Positions 29,902 to 38,990 are shown, counted from the stretch's first letter. The stretch is 40,692 nt of DNA from SZUA-35 sp037969565 (GCA_037969565.1 JBBKXQ010000087.1:1-40692), one strand, 5' to 3'. The notes: a model not told the origin generated them from the sequence alone. Made by a program: numbers and translations.

Positions 29902-31412
29902 TGACCGATTCAGGCAGCAGAGATTCAGGCAGCAGAGATTCGTCGGATACTGCGCTTTCGCTGGCGGCGTCGGTTCGTTCGGGGGAGCGCCTGGCCAGTG
30001 AGGTTCTCGAGGATTACCTCGAGGCGATCGCCGGGAGTGAGGACGAGATCCACGCTTTCAACACCGTGCTGGCCGATGAGGCTCGTGCCGCAGCCGGCGA
30101 GATCGACCGGCGGATTGCCGCCGGCGAAGACGTTGGTCCGCTCGCCGGCGTCCCCATCGCCATCAAAGACAACACCTGCACTCGGGGTATCCCCACCACG
30201 TGCTCGTCGAAGATGCTCGAGGGTTGGAAGCCGCCCTACGACGCCACGGTGATCGAGAAGTTGGCAGCAGCCGGAACGGTCATGATCGGCAAGACGAACC
30301 TCGACGAGTTCGCCATGGGTTCCTCGACCGAGAACTCGGCGTTCGGCCCCACCCGGAATCCGCATGATCTGTCGCTCGTCCCGGGCGGCTCGTCGGGAGG
30401 TTCCGCCGCCGCCGTGGCGGCGGGATTCGCACCCCTGGCGATCGGGTCCGATACGGGAGGATCGATCCGCCAACCGGCGGCTCTCTGCGGAGTAGTGGGC
30501 ATGAAGCCCAGTTATGGAACGGTCAGCCGCTACGGATTGATCGCATTCGCCAGTTCCCTGGATCAGATCGGCCCATTCACCAGAACCGTCGCTGATGCCG
30601 CCGCCCTCTACGACGCGATTTCCGGTCACGATCCGCGCGATTCCACGTCGATCCCCGAACCACTCGCTCCGGTTTCTCCTCATCTCGGCGACGGTGTGAG
30701 CGGACTCCGGGTCGGTGTGATCACCGAGTTGATGGAGTCGGGCGACCTGGCCGATGGCTTCGAGCCCGAAGTGCTTCGTCAGACTCGTGCTGCGGCCGAA
30801 GCATTGGCCGCCGCAGGGGCGATCGTCGAAGACGTCTCCGTACCGTCCACCATCTATGGCCTTTCTGCCTACTACTTGATCGCACCGGCCGAAGCGTCGT
30901 CCAACCTCGCCCGTTACGATGGCGTTCGCTACGGACTTCGTGTTGACGGCGCAGCCAACACCGCGGGGATGATGGTGGCGTCACGCACGGCGGGCTTCGG
31001 AGCCGAGGTCAAGCGCCGGATCATGCTGGGCACCTACGCCCTCAGCGCGGGCTACTACGACGCGTTCTACGGCAAGGCGCAACGGGTGCGGACGCTCATC
31101 ATCGACGACTTCGAGCGGGCTTACCAGAATTTCGATGTGCTCCTCTCGCCCACGTCGCCTTGTGTGGCGTTCCCGTTCGGGGCAAAGGAAGACCCGCTCA
31201 CCATGTATCTCAACGACGTGGCAACCATCCCGTCGAACCTCGCCGGGCACCCCGCGATCTCGGTGCCGTTCGGGATCGGTCGGGCCCGTCTGCCCGTCGG
31301 CGTTCAAGTGCTGGCCCCCATGCTCGAAGAGCGCCGTCTCATTCAGGTTGCGGCCGTTCTCGAGTCCGTCGCTCACAGCAATCGTTCGATCACCGAAGGG
31401 AGCGCAGCATGA
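29901..31412 (+). CDS. gatA: Asp/Glu-tRNA amidotransferase subunit A (glutaminase)
   Basis: A 503-residue amidase-signature enzyme releasing ammonia from glutamine for transamidation of Glu-tRNA(Gln) and/or Asp-tRNA(Asn). The Lys-cisSer-Ser triad is Lys89 (AIKDN), Ser164 (PGGSSGGS) and Ser188 (SDTGGSIR), with the same spacing as in well-studied GatA. The extreme N-terminus is unusual: DSGSR is encoded twice by a perfect 15-bp tandem repeat and precedes the normal start of the fold (LSLAASVRSGERLASEVLEDYL). It overlaps gatB by ATGA. Confidence 0.96.
   Translation: MTDSGSRDSGSRDSSDTALSLAASVRSGERLASEVLEDYLEAIAGSEDEIHAFNTVLADEARAAAGEIDRRIAAGEDVGPLAGVPIAIKDNTCTRGIPTTCSSKMLEGWKPPYDATVIEKLAAAGTVMIGKTNLDEFAMGSSTENSAFGPTRNPHDLSLVPGGSSGGSAAAVAAGFAPLAIGSDTGGSIRQPAALCGVVGMKPSYGTVSRYGLIAFASSLDQIGPFTRTVADAAALYDAISGHDPRDSTSIPEPLAPVSPHLGDGVSGLRVGVITELMESGDLADGFEPEVLRQTRAAAEALAAAGAIVEDVSVPSTIYGLSAYYLIAPAEASSNLARYDGVRYGLRVDGAANTAGMMVASRTAGFGAEVKRRIMLGTYALSAGYYDAFYGKAQRVRTLIIDDFERAYQNFDVLLSPTSPCVAFPFGAKEDPLTMYLNDVATIPSNLAGHPAISVPFGIGRARLPVGVQVLAPMLEERRLIQVAAVLESVAHSNRSITEGSAA
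29907..29936 (+). repeat. Perfect 15-bp tandem duplication at the gatA 5' end
   Basis: GATTCAGGCAGCAGA occurs at 29907-29921 and again at 29922-29936, then GATTC begins a third copy. It encodes DSGSR-DSGSR-DS in the unstructured N-terminus. Confidence 0.9.
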
Positions 31413-32908
31413 GTGACCAGCCCGTGTCCAGCACGATGCTCGACGAATGGGTCAACGACAGCGACGTGCAGCGCGAGTCGACCTCGCTGAGCGATGCATG
31501 GGAAATGGTGATCGGCCTGGAGGTCCACGCCGAACTCGCCACCGAAACCAAGATGTTCAGCCCGGCAGTGAACCAGTTCGGGTCGGCGCCCAACACCAAT
31601 GTGCACCCTGTGTGTCTCGGGTTGCCGGGCACGCTCCCCGTGGTGAACGGGAAGGCCGTCGAGCTCTCGATTCGGCTCGGGCTGGCGCTGAATTGCACCG
31701 TCCAACGGTGCATCTTCGCCAGGAAGAACTACTTCTACCCGGACATGCCGAAGGACTATCAGATCTCCCAGTACGACCGACCGCTGAACATCAACGGCTG
31801 GCTCGAACTGCCGAGCGGACACCGCGTGCGGGTCGAGCGGGCGCACATGGAAGAAGACACGGGGAAGAGCACACACGTCGGCGACTCCGGTCGAATCCAC
31901 GATGCCGGTTACAGCCTGGTTGATTACAACCGGGCCGGCGTACCCCTGCTCGAGATCGTTTCCCATCCCGACATCCGCGGTCCGGAGGAAGCAAAGGCGT
32001 ATGTCGCTGAGCTCCAGGCGATTCTGATCGCCACTGGTGTGAGCGACGGGAAGTTCGAAGAGGGATCGTTGAGGGTCGATGCGAACATCTCGGTTCGACC
32101 GTCGGGTTCGACTGAACTCCGCACCCGTTGCGAAGTGAAGAACGTGAACTCGCTCCGGTCACTCGGCCGGGCAATCCTCTACGAGGCCCAGCGCCACGTG
32201 AACCTGTACGAATCGGGTGAACGGCCTCGCCAGGAAACCCGACACTGGGACGAAGAGGGGGGACGAACCCGACCCGGCCGATCCAAGGAACAGGCCGAGG
32301 ATTATCGCTATTTCGCCGATCCCGACCTCGTTCCGGTCGACCCGTCGCCGGAGTGGATCGAGGAGATCCGGGCGTCGTTGCCTGCGCTGCCTCGGGAGCG
32401 CCGGGCTGCACTCATCGATGCGGGGGGTTCCGCAGAAACGGCGGCGATCGCTGTTGATCGTGATCTCGACGGGTTGGCTTTGACGGCCATTTCGCTCGGC
32501 GCCGATCCCGTTCGTTCGCTCACCCACATCGCCAACAATCTTGCCGTCGAAGGCGCACACGAACTCGATGCTGCGAACTTCGCCGAGCTGGTCAAGATGG
32601 AGACCGGTGGGGATCTCACCGCCACCCAGGCCAAGACGGTGCTCGCCGAGATGTTGGAATCGGGCCGCGCTCCGCTGGTGATCGCCGCCGATCTGGGTTT
32701 CGAGGCCATGGACACAACGGAACTCGAGACGCTGATCGACGGGATCATCGCCGACAGCCCCTCGGAGTGGGACCGGTTCGTGAACGGTGACGACAAGGCC
32801 CGAGCGAAAATGCAGGGTTTCTTCACCGGCCAGGTGATGAAGCAGACGCAGGGCAAGGCTGACGGCAAGATCGTGAATCAGATCCTGCAGACGCGCCGCA
32901 ACGCTTGA
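31409..32908 (+). CDS. gatB: Asp/Glu-tRNA amidotransferase subunit B
   Basis: A 499-residue tRNA-binding and kinase-like subunit of GatCAB. Signatures: MVIGLEVHAELATETKMFSP near residue 33, VCLGLPGTLPVVN, ARKNYFYPDMPKDYQISQ, the HMEEDTGKSTH phosphorylation-site loop, and VDYNRAGVPLLEIVS. The helical and YqeY-like tail domain (about 355-497) ends KVMKQTQGK-like QVMKQTQGKADGKIVNQIL. A leader of about 30 residues precedes the usual start. ATG overlaps the gatA stop (ATGA), with AAGGGAG as ribosome-binding site. It is followed by a TGATG overlap with a small membrane protein gene. Confidence 0.96.
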   Translation: MSDQPVSSTMLDEWVNDSDVQRESTSLSDAWEMVIGLEVHAELATETKMFSPAVNQFGSAPNTNVHPVCLGLPGTLPVVNGKAVELSIRLGLALNCTVQRCIFARKNYFYPDMPKDYQISQYDRPLNINGWLELPSGHRVRVERAHMEEDTGKSTHVGDSGRIHDAGYSLVDYNRAGVPLLEIVSHPDIRGPEEAKAYVAELQAILIATGVSDGKFEEGSLRVDANISVRPSGSTELRTRCEVKNVNSLRSLGRAILYEAQRHVNLYESGERPRQETRHWDEEGGRTRPGRSKEQAEDYRYFADPDLVPVDPSPEWIEEIRASLPALPRERRAALIDAGGSAETAAIAVDRDLDGLALTAISLGADPVRSLTHIANNLAVEGAHELDAANFAELVKMETGGDLTATQAKTVLAEMLESGRAPLVIAADLGFEAMDTTELETLIDGIIADSPSEWDRFVNGDDKARAKMQGFFTGQVMKQTQGKADGKIVNQILQTRRNA

Positions 32909-33183
32909 TGGAACCGGCAACGACAGCCTCGTCGAATCCGGAGACAGGTCCTCGTTTTCTGGTTGGCCCGGGCCCGGCCAAGGCGATGGCGGTCGTCGGC
33001 TTGGTTCTGGCGTTTCTCTACGGCGGCGGGGTGCTGTCCCTGGTCGGCGCCGTTCTCGGCTGGTTGGCGCTGCGTTCGCTCAGCTGCCTCATGTGTTCGT
33101 CGCTCTGGCGGTCGACTGCATGGGCGGCGATCTCGCTCGGAGCGTTGGGTGTTGTGTCGTCGGTGATCAATCGCGTCGCTTGA
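32908..33183 (+). CDS. Small two-span membrane protein
   Basis: A 91-residue protein with two predicted helices (about 27-54 and 69-90) joined by a short loop with two cysteines (SLSCLMCSS). The layout resembles DUF4190-type small membrane proteins, but I cannot assign it confidently. The ATG overlaps the gatB stop (TGATG), so it is the last gene of the gatCAB transcript. The function, and any link to aminoacyl-tRNA formation, is unknown. Confidence 0.7.
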   Translation: MEPATTASSNPETGPRFLVGPGPAKAMAVVGLVLAFLYGGGVLSLVGAVLGWLALRSLSCLMCSSLWRSTAWAAISLGALGVVSSVINRVA

Positions 33184-33251
33184 ACCAACCCGGGTCCAGC
33201 CTCGAGTTTCCCCACAATCGAAACGGGACCGCACGTCACCCGAATGGCTGA

Positions 33252-33257
33252 GAGACT
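33252..33257 (+). promoter_or_regulatory. Possible -10 box of the Eis-like gene
   Basis: GAGACT ends 6 bases before the ATG at 33264. It departs from TANNNT, so this is a weak call based on position. Confidence 0.2.
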
Positions 33258-33263
33258 CTGGTG

Positions 33264-34499
33264 ATGTCGTTGCGGATCACCACTCCTGAATCGTTCGAAG
33301 CCTGGGCCCCATTCCGGTCGGTGATCGGCGCCGCGTTCGGTGAGATCGTGGCCACGAAGACCAATGAGGAGATTCGTCTCGACCTGGCGCTCAAGCCGCT
33401 CGATTTTCGGATCGGTGTGGTCGACGGGAACGAGATTCTCGGCGGCTGTGAAGCATCCGAGTTCGAGGTCTCGATGCCAGGGGGCGGCGCGATCTCGGCG
33501 TCGGCGCTCCGCGGCGTGGGAATCGACCCGACCAAGACCGGCCGGGGCGGGCTTCGCGTCATGATGGAAGAGCATCTGCGTCGAACCAAGGAACGAGGTT
33601 TGGCTGCGTCGACGCTGCTGGCATCGGAGAGCGGCCTGTACGACAAGTTCGGGTATGGCATCGCCACCACGATGGCCTCCTACGAGATCGACTCTGCCCG
33701 AGGGGCGTTCGTCGCGGGCCCCGTCGACGATGGCACGCTCGAACTCATCACTGACGTGGGGTCGGCGGCAGGGCTGCTGGGCGACGTCTATGCCCGCACG
33801 GCGAAGGTGGTGGCCGGTACGGCCAGTCGTTCATCGGAATGGTGGGAGGTGATCGTTGGCAAGACCAATGAGTGGCTCGGCGGCGGTGAGCAGCTCGGAG
33901 TGATTCATCGCAACGCCGCGAACGAGCCCGATGGCTACATGCTCTACAAGGTGAAGGCGAGACCCGATTGGGTCGCCGACAACATCGTGTTGGTGAACGA
34001 GCTCGTCGCCGGCGATCTCACGGCCGAGCTTCGCTTGTTCCAGTTCGCCTGTCGGATTCCACTGACCCGCACGGTGCGTTGGACGCAGGCTCCCGTCGAC
34101 CCGTCCATTCGTCATCACCTGGCGGATCCTCGACAGCTTCGAACGGTCGACCAGCACGACCTGCTCTGGCTCCGGCCGGTCGATGTGGTTCGGCTTCTCG
34201 AATCCCGTGCCTATCTCAGCGACGGGTCGATCACGATCGAGGTCGACGATCCACTGTTCGCCGACCAGCGGGGGCCGTGGAATCTGAGTGTTTCGGGCGG
34301 TGTCGCCACGGTGGTCAGATCCGATGACCAACCGGCTCTGGTGCTGACCCCGAGTCAGCTGGGCTGTGTCGTGCTCGGCGACACACGAGTCTTGGAATTG
34401 AAGCAAGCAGGATTGATCAGCGGAGACGATGTGGGGGTCACGTCGTTCGACCGGCTCATGCTCACCGAACGCAGACCCTTCAACTTGTCGAAGTTCTGA
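33264..34499 (+). CDS. Eis-family GNAT N-acetyltransferase
   Basis: A 411-residue protein with the three-part Eis architecture: GNAT domain with acetyl-CoA loop (GIDPTKTGRGGLRVMM, 86-101), a second degenerate GNAT-like region, and an SCP2-like C-terminal domain (about 310-411). Tyr126 in LYDKFGYG and a C-terminal phenylalanine (LSKF) match the catalytic tyrosine and terminal carboxylate of mycobacterial Eis, which acetylates amines of aminoglycosides and other acceptors. The natural substrate here is unknown. GTG at 33261 directly before the ATG is an alternative start. Confidence 0.92.
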   Translation: MSLRITTPESFEAWAPFRSVIGAAFGEIVATKTNEEIRLDLALKPLDFRIGVVDGNEILGGCEASEFEVSMPGGGAISASALRGVGIDPTKTGRGGLRVMMEEHLRRTKERGLAASTLLASESGLYDKFGYGIATTMASYEIDSARGAFVAGPVDDGTLELITDVGSAAGLLGDVYARTAKVVAGTASRSSEWWEVIVGKTNEWLGGGEQLGVIHRNAANEPDGYMLYKVKARPDWVADNIVLVNELVAGDLTAELRLFQFACRIPLTRTVRWTQAPVDPSIRHHLADPRQLRTVDQHDLLWLRPVDVVRLLESRAYLSDGSITIEVDDPLFADQRGPWNLSVSGGVATVVRSDDQPALVLTPSQLGCVVLGDTRVLELKQAGLISGDDVGVTSFDRLMLTERRPFNLSKF

Positions 34500-34512
34500 G
34501 TACTGGTAAACC
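34485..34512 (+). promoter_or_regulatory. Promoter candidate of the sigma factor gene
   Basis: TTGTCG (34485-34490), a 16-base spacer and TAAACC (34507-34512) lie across the end of the Eis-like gene, predicting a leader of about 23 bases before the ATG at 34542. Confidence 0.35.
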
Positions 34513-34541
34513 AATGAGGCGACAGAAGCGTCTTTCTCTCC

Positions 34542-35186
34542 ATGAGGGTGTTGGCTTTGGAACACGAGCAGATCGACAACGAGGCAGGGCGTCGGTTCGT
34601 GGCCCGTTCCTCGCGTCGCGCCGCTCGCCTTCTGGCTTGGAGAGCAAACGACGGCACGGAAAGGGAGCCGGGTTCGGCTACCCGTGATCTGCAATCCCAG
34701 CTGCCCCAACTCTATGAAGCCCACTACCGCAAGCTCGTGAAACTCGCGTCGTTCAACGTCGACGATGTCGAGACCGCCGAGGAGGTGGTGCAGGACGCCT
34801 TCGTGAAATTGGTTGGGGGTGACTACGACATCGAAGCCGGTCGAGAGGCCCAGTACCTCCGGTCGATGGTGCTCAACGGGGCGAGGTCGACGCTTCGCAA
34901 ACGGCGCGTGCGCCGAGATCACACCCCGGAACGTCCGGGCCTGGTGGCGGCGGCGGAATTCGCAGGGATTGCTTCGACGGAACACGATCGGGTGATCACT
35001 GCGCTCAGGACCTTGCCGGAGAAACAGGCACACGTGCTCGTCCTCCGGTATTACCTCGACCTCTCGGAGGCCGAGATCGCCGACACGCTGGGCATCGCTC
35101 GCGGATCGGTGAAGTCACATGCTCATCGGGGATTGGCCAAGCTGGCCGTCATTCTCGCTGACGAAGAGCCGAAGGAGCGCACATGA
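34542..35186 (+). CDS. ECF-type RNA polymerase sigma factor
   Basis: A 214-residue sigma-70 family protein. Region 2 (about 57-120) has LYEAHYRKLVKLASFNVDDVETAEEVVQDAFVKLV and a -10 recognition helix near REAQYLRSMVLN. Region 4 (about 148-203) has LRTLPEKQAHVLVLRYYLDLSEAEIADTLGIARGSVKSHAHRGL, a -35-binding helix-turn-helix. Sigma region 3 is absent, as in ECF factors. An Arg-rich N-terminal extension of about 50 residues is unusual; a later start cannot be excluded. Its stop overlaps the next start (ATGA), so the downstream membrane protein is its probable regulator. Confidence 0.92.
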   Translation: MRVLALEHEQIDNEAGRRFVARSSRRAARLLAWRANDGTEREPGSATRDLQSQLPQLYEAHYRKLVKLASFNVDDVETAEEVVQDAFVKLVGGDYDIEAGREAQYLRSMVLNGARSTLRKRRVRRDHTPERPGLVAAAEFAGIASTEHDRVITALRTLPEKQAHVLVLRYYLDLSEAEIADTLGIARGSVKSHAHRGLAKLAVILADEEPKERT

Positions 35187-36934
35187 CGCTCGAAGACGAA
35201 CTGCGTGAAGTACTTGCTGCACGGGCAGAGATGTTCGAGCCATCCGAGAATGCCTACCTCGATCTGAAACGGCGGGTAGCGGCGGAGACCCACCCGATCG
35301 ACCCCACCCAGGTTGGCAACCGGAACGGCCGAAACAGAGGCGGTCGAAACAGGAACAGCCGAACGGGGTGGGGGAGTTCTGGACCCCGCATCCTCGCGGT
35401 CGCCGCTTCCTTGGCACTGCTCGTCGGAGCGGCTGCGTTTGCCCTGCAACGTCAGACTGATTCCGAGCAGGTCACCGCCGACAGCGGGATTACCACCACG
35501 GCTTCGTCGTCGAAGGAACCGGCCGGCTCGAGCGACGCCCAATCGGAGATGGCGGCCGAGATCGTGCCCGACGATCCTGCGGTCACGCAGGTCTACGACG
35601 TCGATCCGGCGAGGCTGATTGGTGTGCAACCGGCTCCGGCCGGAGTTTTCGGGCCACCCAGAGCCAGTTGGCAGGCGGCCGCGCTCGACTTCCTCGAGCT
35701 TCTGCACCTGCCGAGTGACCGGGCCCGCCTCGTGCCCGACGGAGACCTCGTGCAGGTGTTCGCCACGAGTGAGGATGGCTCGGAACGGGCTGTTACCGCA
35801 TTGAAGATCGCGTCGACCACACTGAACAACGGTGAGGACGGATTTGTCGTCGTTCGAGCGACATCGCCGGAGGTGACGATCGACAGCCCGAGCGTCCAGC
35901 AATCGATCAAGAAGTCATCGGTCGTGGTCAGCGGCGAGGGCACCGGGTTCGAAGCGACGGTCGGGATCCGTCTCTATTCGGCCGACGATGGGGTTCTGCT
36001 CGACGTGGCACCGGCCATGGCCGGAAACTTTGGAAAGCTCGCCCCCTATGAGCAACGGCTATCGGCTGCCGGACGAGAGAACGCCTGGGTCGTTGCCATC
36101 TCCACCGGCGGCTCGGACATGGGAATCGAAGCGTTCAGCGCGGTGGCAGTGAAGATCGACGCTCCGCTCCCGACCGACACGCACACCGTTTCCGGTATTC
36201 CTCTTGATGACCCCGATGGTGGGTTGGTCGTCCGGGACATGCCCGGAACCAGCGAGGGACAAGAACTCCTCGTCCTGCCATCGGGATTGTCCGACGTTCG
36301 GCGTCGAGGTGTGGTGTCGATGGTCGATGGTCAGGCTTGGTGGAACATTTGGCTGCCGGCGGCCGATACGCAGTCGCTGGATCGGAAGGCTGGGTGGGTG
36401 AACAGCGCCTACCTGACGTCGGGCGATCCAGTTGGCGAGGCCAGTCTCCGAGAGATCGCCAACGACTTCATCGGGGCGACAAAGGCCGGCGGCGTTGCCT
36501 TCGACCAGCTCCCCTGGAGTACCCGACCGATCCACGTGGGTTGGACCAGAGGGCTGAAAGTGTTGTCGGCATCCGGGCTCAACAGCACCGAGGCTTGGGA
36601 TCAGGATCGAGACTGGCTGATTCCCGAGGAGCGATTCAGCAAGAAGGTGGAAACCGCCTCGTTGAGATCCTTTGTCGACTCACTGGCACCCGATCCTGTT
36701 GGTAACGAGTTCAGCTACGAATCGGTGATCTCGGTGGGTGTCGATCCGGTTGCGACCTCTCCCTATGGAGCCGATCAAGCCGAGCTCGCCACCCGGTTCG
36801 CCGGGACGTCGTGGGTGCAGATCGCTGATCCCGGCAACGGTGGATCGGAGTGGCAGACCACGACCCTGTTCGTCGAGTCGGGAGCCGATGGTCCGGCCAT
36901 CGTCGGTATCGTCGTCACCTTCTGGATTCCCTGA
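35183..36934 (+). CDS. Membrane-anchored putative anti-sigma or sensor protein with Gmad2-like and SH3-like domains
   Basis: A 583-residue protein, translationally coupled to the ECF sigma gene. Residues 1-68 are cytoplasmic, without an HxxxCxxC zinc motif, and contain an Asn/Arg/Gly-rich stretch (46-60). One span covers 70-88, followed by a Ser/Thr-rich linker. The large extracellular part contains a likely Gmad2-type Ig-like domain (about 231-323, VTIDSPSVQQSIKKSSVVVSG... onward) and an SH3-like region (about 345-415, GLVVRDMPGTSEG...KAGWVNSAYL). The remaining 165 residues are unrecognised. The topology suits a regulator that senses the envelope and restrains the sigma factor, but anti-sigma function is inferred only from position. 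Confidence 0.8.
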   Translation: MTLEDELREVLAARAEMFEPSENAYLDLKRRVAAETHPIDPTQVGNRNGRNRGGRNRNSRTGWGSSGPRILAVAASLALLVGAAAFALQRQTDSEQVTADSGITTTASSSKEPAGSSDAQSEMAAEIVPDDPAVTQVYDVDPARLIGVQPAPAGVFGPPRASWQAAALDFLELLHLPSDRARLVPDGDLVQVFATSEDGSERAVTALKIASTTLNNGEDGFVVVRATSPEVTIDSPSVQQSIKKSSVVVSGEGTGFEATVGIRLYSADDGVLLDVAPAMAGNFGKLAPYEQRLSAAGRENAWVVAISTGGSDMGIEAFSAVAVKIDAPLPTDTHTVSGIPLDDPDGGLVVRDMPGTSEGQELLVLPSGLSDVRRRGVVSMVDGQAWWNIWLPAADTQSLDRKAGWVNSAYLTSGDPVGEASLREIANDFIGATKAGGVAFDQLPWSTRPIHVGWTRGLKVLSASGLNSTEAWDQDRDWLIPEERFSKKVETASLRSFVDSLAPDPVGNEFSYESVISVGVDPVATSPYGADQAELATRFAGTSWVQIADPGNGGSEWQTTTLFVESGADGPAIVGIVVTFWIP

Positions 36935-36935
36935 C

Positions 36936-36958
36936 CGCCCTCGGCCCTGCCGGGGGCG
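36936..36958 (+). terminator. Strong hairpin after the sigma/sensor operon
   Basis: CGCCCTCGGC-CCT-GCCGGGGGCG forms a 10-bp stem with one G-U pair and a 3-base loop, starting 2 bases after the stop codon. No U-tract follows, as is common for actinobacterial terminators. Confidence 0.55.
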
Positions 36959-37054
36959 ACAGCCAAGGGTCGTATCTCCAGCGATTCTCAGATCTCGATT
37001 CTTCCTCCATTCGACTCGACGCTCGACGGCGTCATGTTCCTGGAGGAAATTTCG

Positions 37055-37654
37055 ATGGATCGACTCGAGCCGCACCGACGACGGTGGCTGGCCTGTGGAC
37101 TGTTCGCGGCCGCGATGGTGGCGACGGTGAGTCTGGCTTGCGGTTGCAGCCCACCCGATCGGCCGCTGCCGGGAGTGGGGTCGCAACGTACGCTCTCCCT
37201 CGAACAAATATCAATCGATGCAGGGTCGGATGAGGTTGGGTCATCAAGTGTGGTCTGCGGGCGGGATCGTTCAGCTGCTGGAGCCCCGGTTTCGGTGCTG
37301 GACGCCGTTGCCAACGCCAGGGCGAACGACCGTCGCTGCGGGCCGCCCGAACCGGTACTGAGGCTCTGTCGGGCGATCTTTGCCGCGTCGGTCACGGATC
37401 CAATCGTTGCGTTGGCGGCGGATGGTCACATCAGCGTGGCTGTCGTCGAGGCCCATCGCTGGGCACTCGACGAGGGTTTGGTCTCGAGCGCTGGAGCGCT
37501 CGCTGGTTCGTTCGGGATCCTGCGTGGATTGCTCGACGAGTTGCCGGCCCCCACCGATGAGTTGGCGCTGTCGGCCTGGATCGTGCGCCGGGGCGATCCC
37601 ACGGTGGTCGAGCCGATTGCGGCGGCGGAAGATGCCTGTGCCAGTGGAGATTGA
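37055..37654 (+). CDS. Small exported, possibly lipid-anchored protein of unknown function
   Basis: A 199-residue protein. A hydrophobic signal segment (about 11-29) ends in VSLACGC. The cysteine at 29 is preceded by S-L-A, so the lipobox is not canonical and lipidation is uncertain. The rest holds four further cysteines (VVCGRD, RRCGPP, RLCRAI, DACASG) and Ala-rich helices. No family is recognised. The start at 37055 is chosen over 37034 because GGAGGAAA lies at the right distance. It follows the sigma/sensor pair after a hairpin and a 120-base gap, so it may be separately transcribed. Only 7 bases separate it from the convergent MATE gene. Confidence 0.65.
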   Translation: MDRLEPHRRRWLACGLFAAAMVATVSLACGCSPPDRPLPGVGSQRTLSLEQISIDAGSDEVGSSSVVCGRDRSAAGAPVSVLDAVANARANDRRCGPPEPVLRLCRAIFAASVTDPIVALAADGHISVAVVEAHRWALDEGLVSSAGALAGSFGILRGLLDELPAPTDELALSAWIVRRGDPTVVEPIAAAEDACASGD

Positions 37655-37661
37655 CCGGTGG

Positions 37662-38984
37662 CTATGCGCCGGTGATGAGCCAGGCATCGTCTCGGAACCG
37701 AGCGACCAGATACCAGGCTCGGAGGGCCATGAACCCGAAGAGGGCGAACCAGAGCCACCCGATCCCGAGCCCCGCGATGAGGATCACGACCGCGATCGCC
37801 GTGAATGCCCCGGTGGCCACCACCATGGAACGTGCGAGGTAGGCGAGGTCTCCGGCACCGATGAGGATCCCATCGAGGGCGAAGACCAACCCGTTCAATG
37901 GTTGTTGGAACGCAACGAAGAGCAGAACGAATCCGGTGAGTGAGACGACTTCCGGATCGGTGCTGAACAGGCCGGCCACCTGGTTACGGGTGAGGAGGAT
38001 CATCAAACCGGCGACGATCCCCACGAGTACGTCGATCTCGATCATTCGCCGAGCCGCGGCTCGGGCCCGGTCGGCTTGACCCGCCCCCAGGAATCGACCG
38101 GTCAGCGCCTGACCGGCGATGGCGACGGCGTCGAGAGCGAGCGCCAGCGTTCCCCACACCTGAAGAGCAACTTGGTGGGCGGCGATCTCGGCCACGCCCA
38201 TTCGGGCTGCGACGGCAGCTGACAGCGTGAATGAACCACGCAACGCAACGGTGCGAAGAACGAGGGCCTTGCCGGTGGCCAGCAGTGATCGCATCGTCTG
38301 CCAGTTGGCGGCGGGACCGACACCGATCGTGCGGGCCCAGCGCAGCACCAGGCCGGCCGCAATCGAACCGACCACCAGCTGGGCGATCACCGTGGAGAGT
38401 GCCGAGGCTCCGACTCCGTAGCCGTAGCCGACGACCAGAACCAGTTCGAGGACGAGATTCAGCGTGGCTCCAGCCAATGCCAGGAGCAGCGGCGTACGGG
38501 TGTTCTGGCGGCCGTGGAAGGATCCACCGGCTCCCATCATGAGCAATAGGAACGGGAACCCGGGAAGGCTCACGTTGAGGTAGAGCAGGGCTGATTCCAA
38601 CGGTTTGCCTTGAGCCCCCAACAGTTGGAGCAGAGGTCGACCGAGTGGGTAGACGACGGCGATCGTCGCCAGACCGAGGAGGACCCCGAGCCACAGCGCT
38701 TGCACCGAACGGTCGGCTGCATCGTCGACTCGGTCGGCGCCGATCAGCCTCGAGACGGCCGCAGTCGTGCCGTAGGCGAGGAAGATCATCAAGGAATGGG
38801 CGCTCAGCAGAACGGTGCTGGCCAGAGCGAGACCAGCGAGCTCGTTGGTGCCGATTCGTCCGACGATCGCGGTGTCGGCCAGCACGTAGAGAGGCTCGGC
38901 GATGAGCGTGCCGAGGGCAGGGATTGCCAATTGGCCGATGGCCCGATCGTGTTCTGACCGCATGGTCATCGAAGGCCGCTTCAC
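37662..38984 (-). CDS. MATE-family efflux transporter (DinF-like)
   Basis: A 440-residue membrane exporter with about 12 spans in two related halves. The N-terminal AIPALGTLIAEPLYVLADTAIVGRIGTNELAGLALAS and the corresponding second-half VGVAEIAAHQVALQVWG segment are MATE hallmarks, closest to the DinF branch. It probably uses a proton or sodium gradient to export cationic compounds; the substrate is unknown. I start at GTG 38984 (VKRPSMTMRSEHD) because a CATACT box ends exactly 6 bases upstream; ATG 38969 and 38963 are in-frame alternatives. The longer open frame to 39497 overlaps the ABC permease gene and is rejected. Confidence 0.92.
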   Translation of the reverse strand: MKRPSMTMRSEHDRAIGQLAIPALGTLIAEPLYVLADTAIVGRIGTNELAGLALASTVLLSAHSLMIFLAYGTTAAVSRLIGADRVDDAADRSVQALWLGVLLGLATIAVVYPLGRPLLQLLGAQGKPLESALLYLNVSLPGFPFLLLMMGAGGSFHGRQNTRTPLLLALAGATLNLVLELVLVVGYGYGVGASALSTVIAQLVVGSIAAGLVLRWARTIGVGPAANWQTMRSLLATGKALVLRTVALRGSFTLSAAVAARMGVAEIAAHQVALQVWGTLALALDAVAIAGQALTGRFLGAGQADRARAAARRMIEIDVLVGIVAGLMILLTRNQVAGLFSTDPEVVSLTGFVLLFVAFQQPLNGLVFALDGILIGAGDLAYLARSMVVATGAFTAIAVVILIAGLGIGWLWFALFGFMALRAWYLVARFRDDAWLITGA

Positions 38985-38990
38985 GGCCGC

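Noticed and set aside
33246..33253. GGCTGAGA, resembling the thi-box of a TPP riboswitch, before the Eis-like gene
   Set aside because: The other conserved TPP aptamer parts are absent, only about 80 bases of intergenic space exist, and the gene is not related to thiamine.
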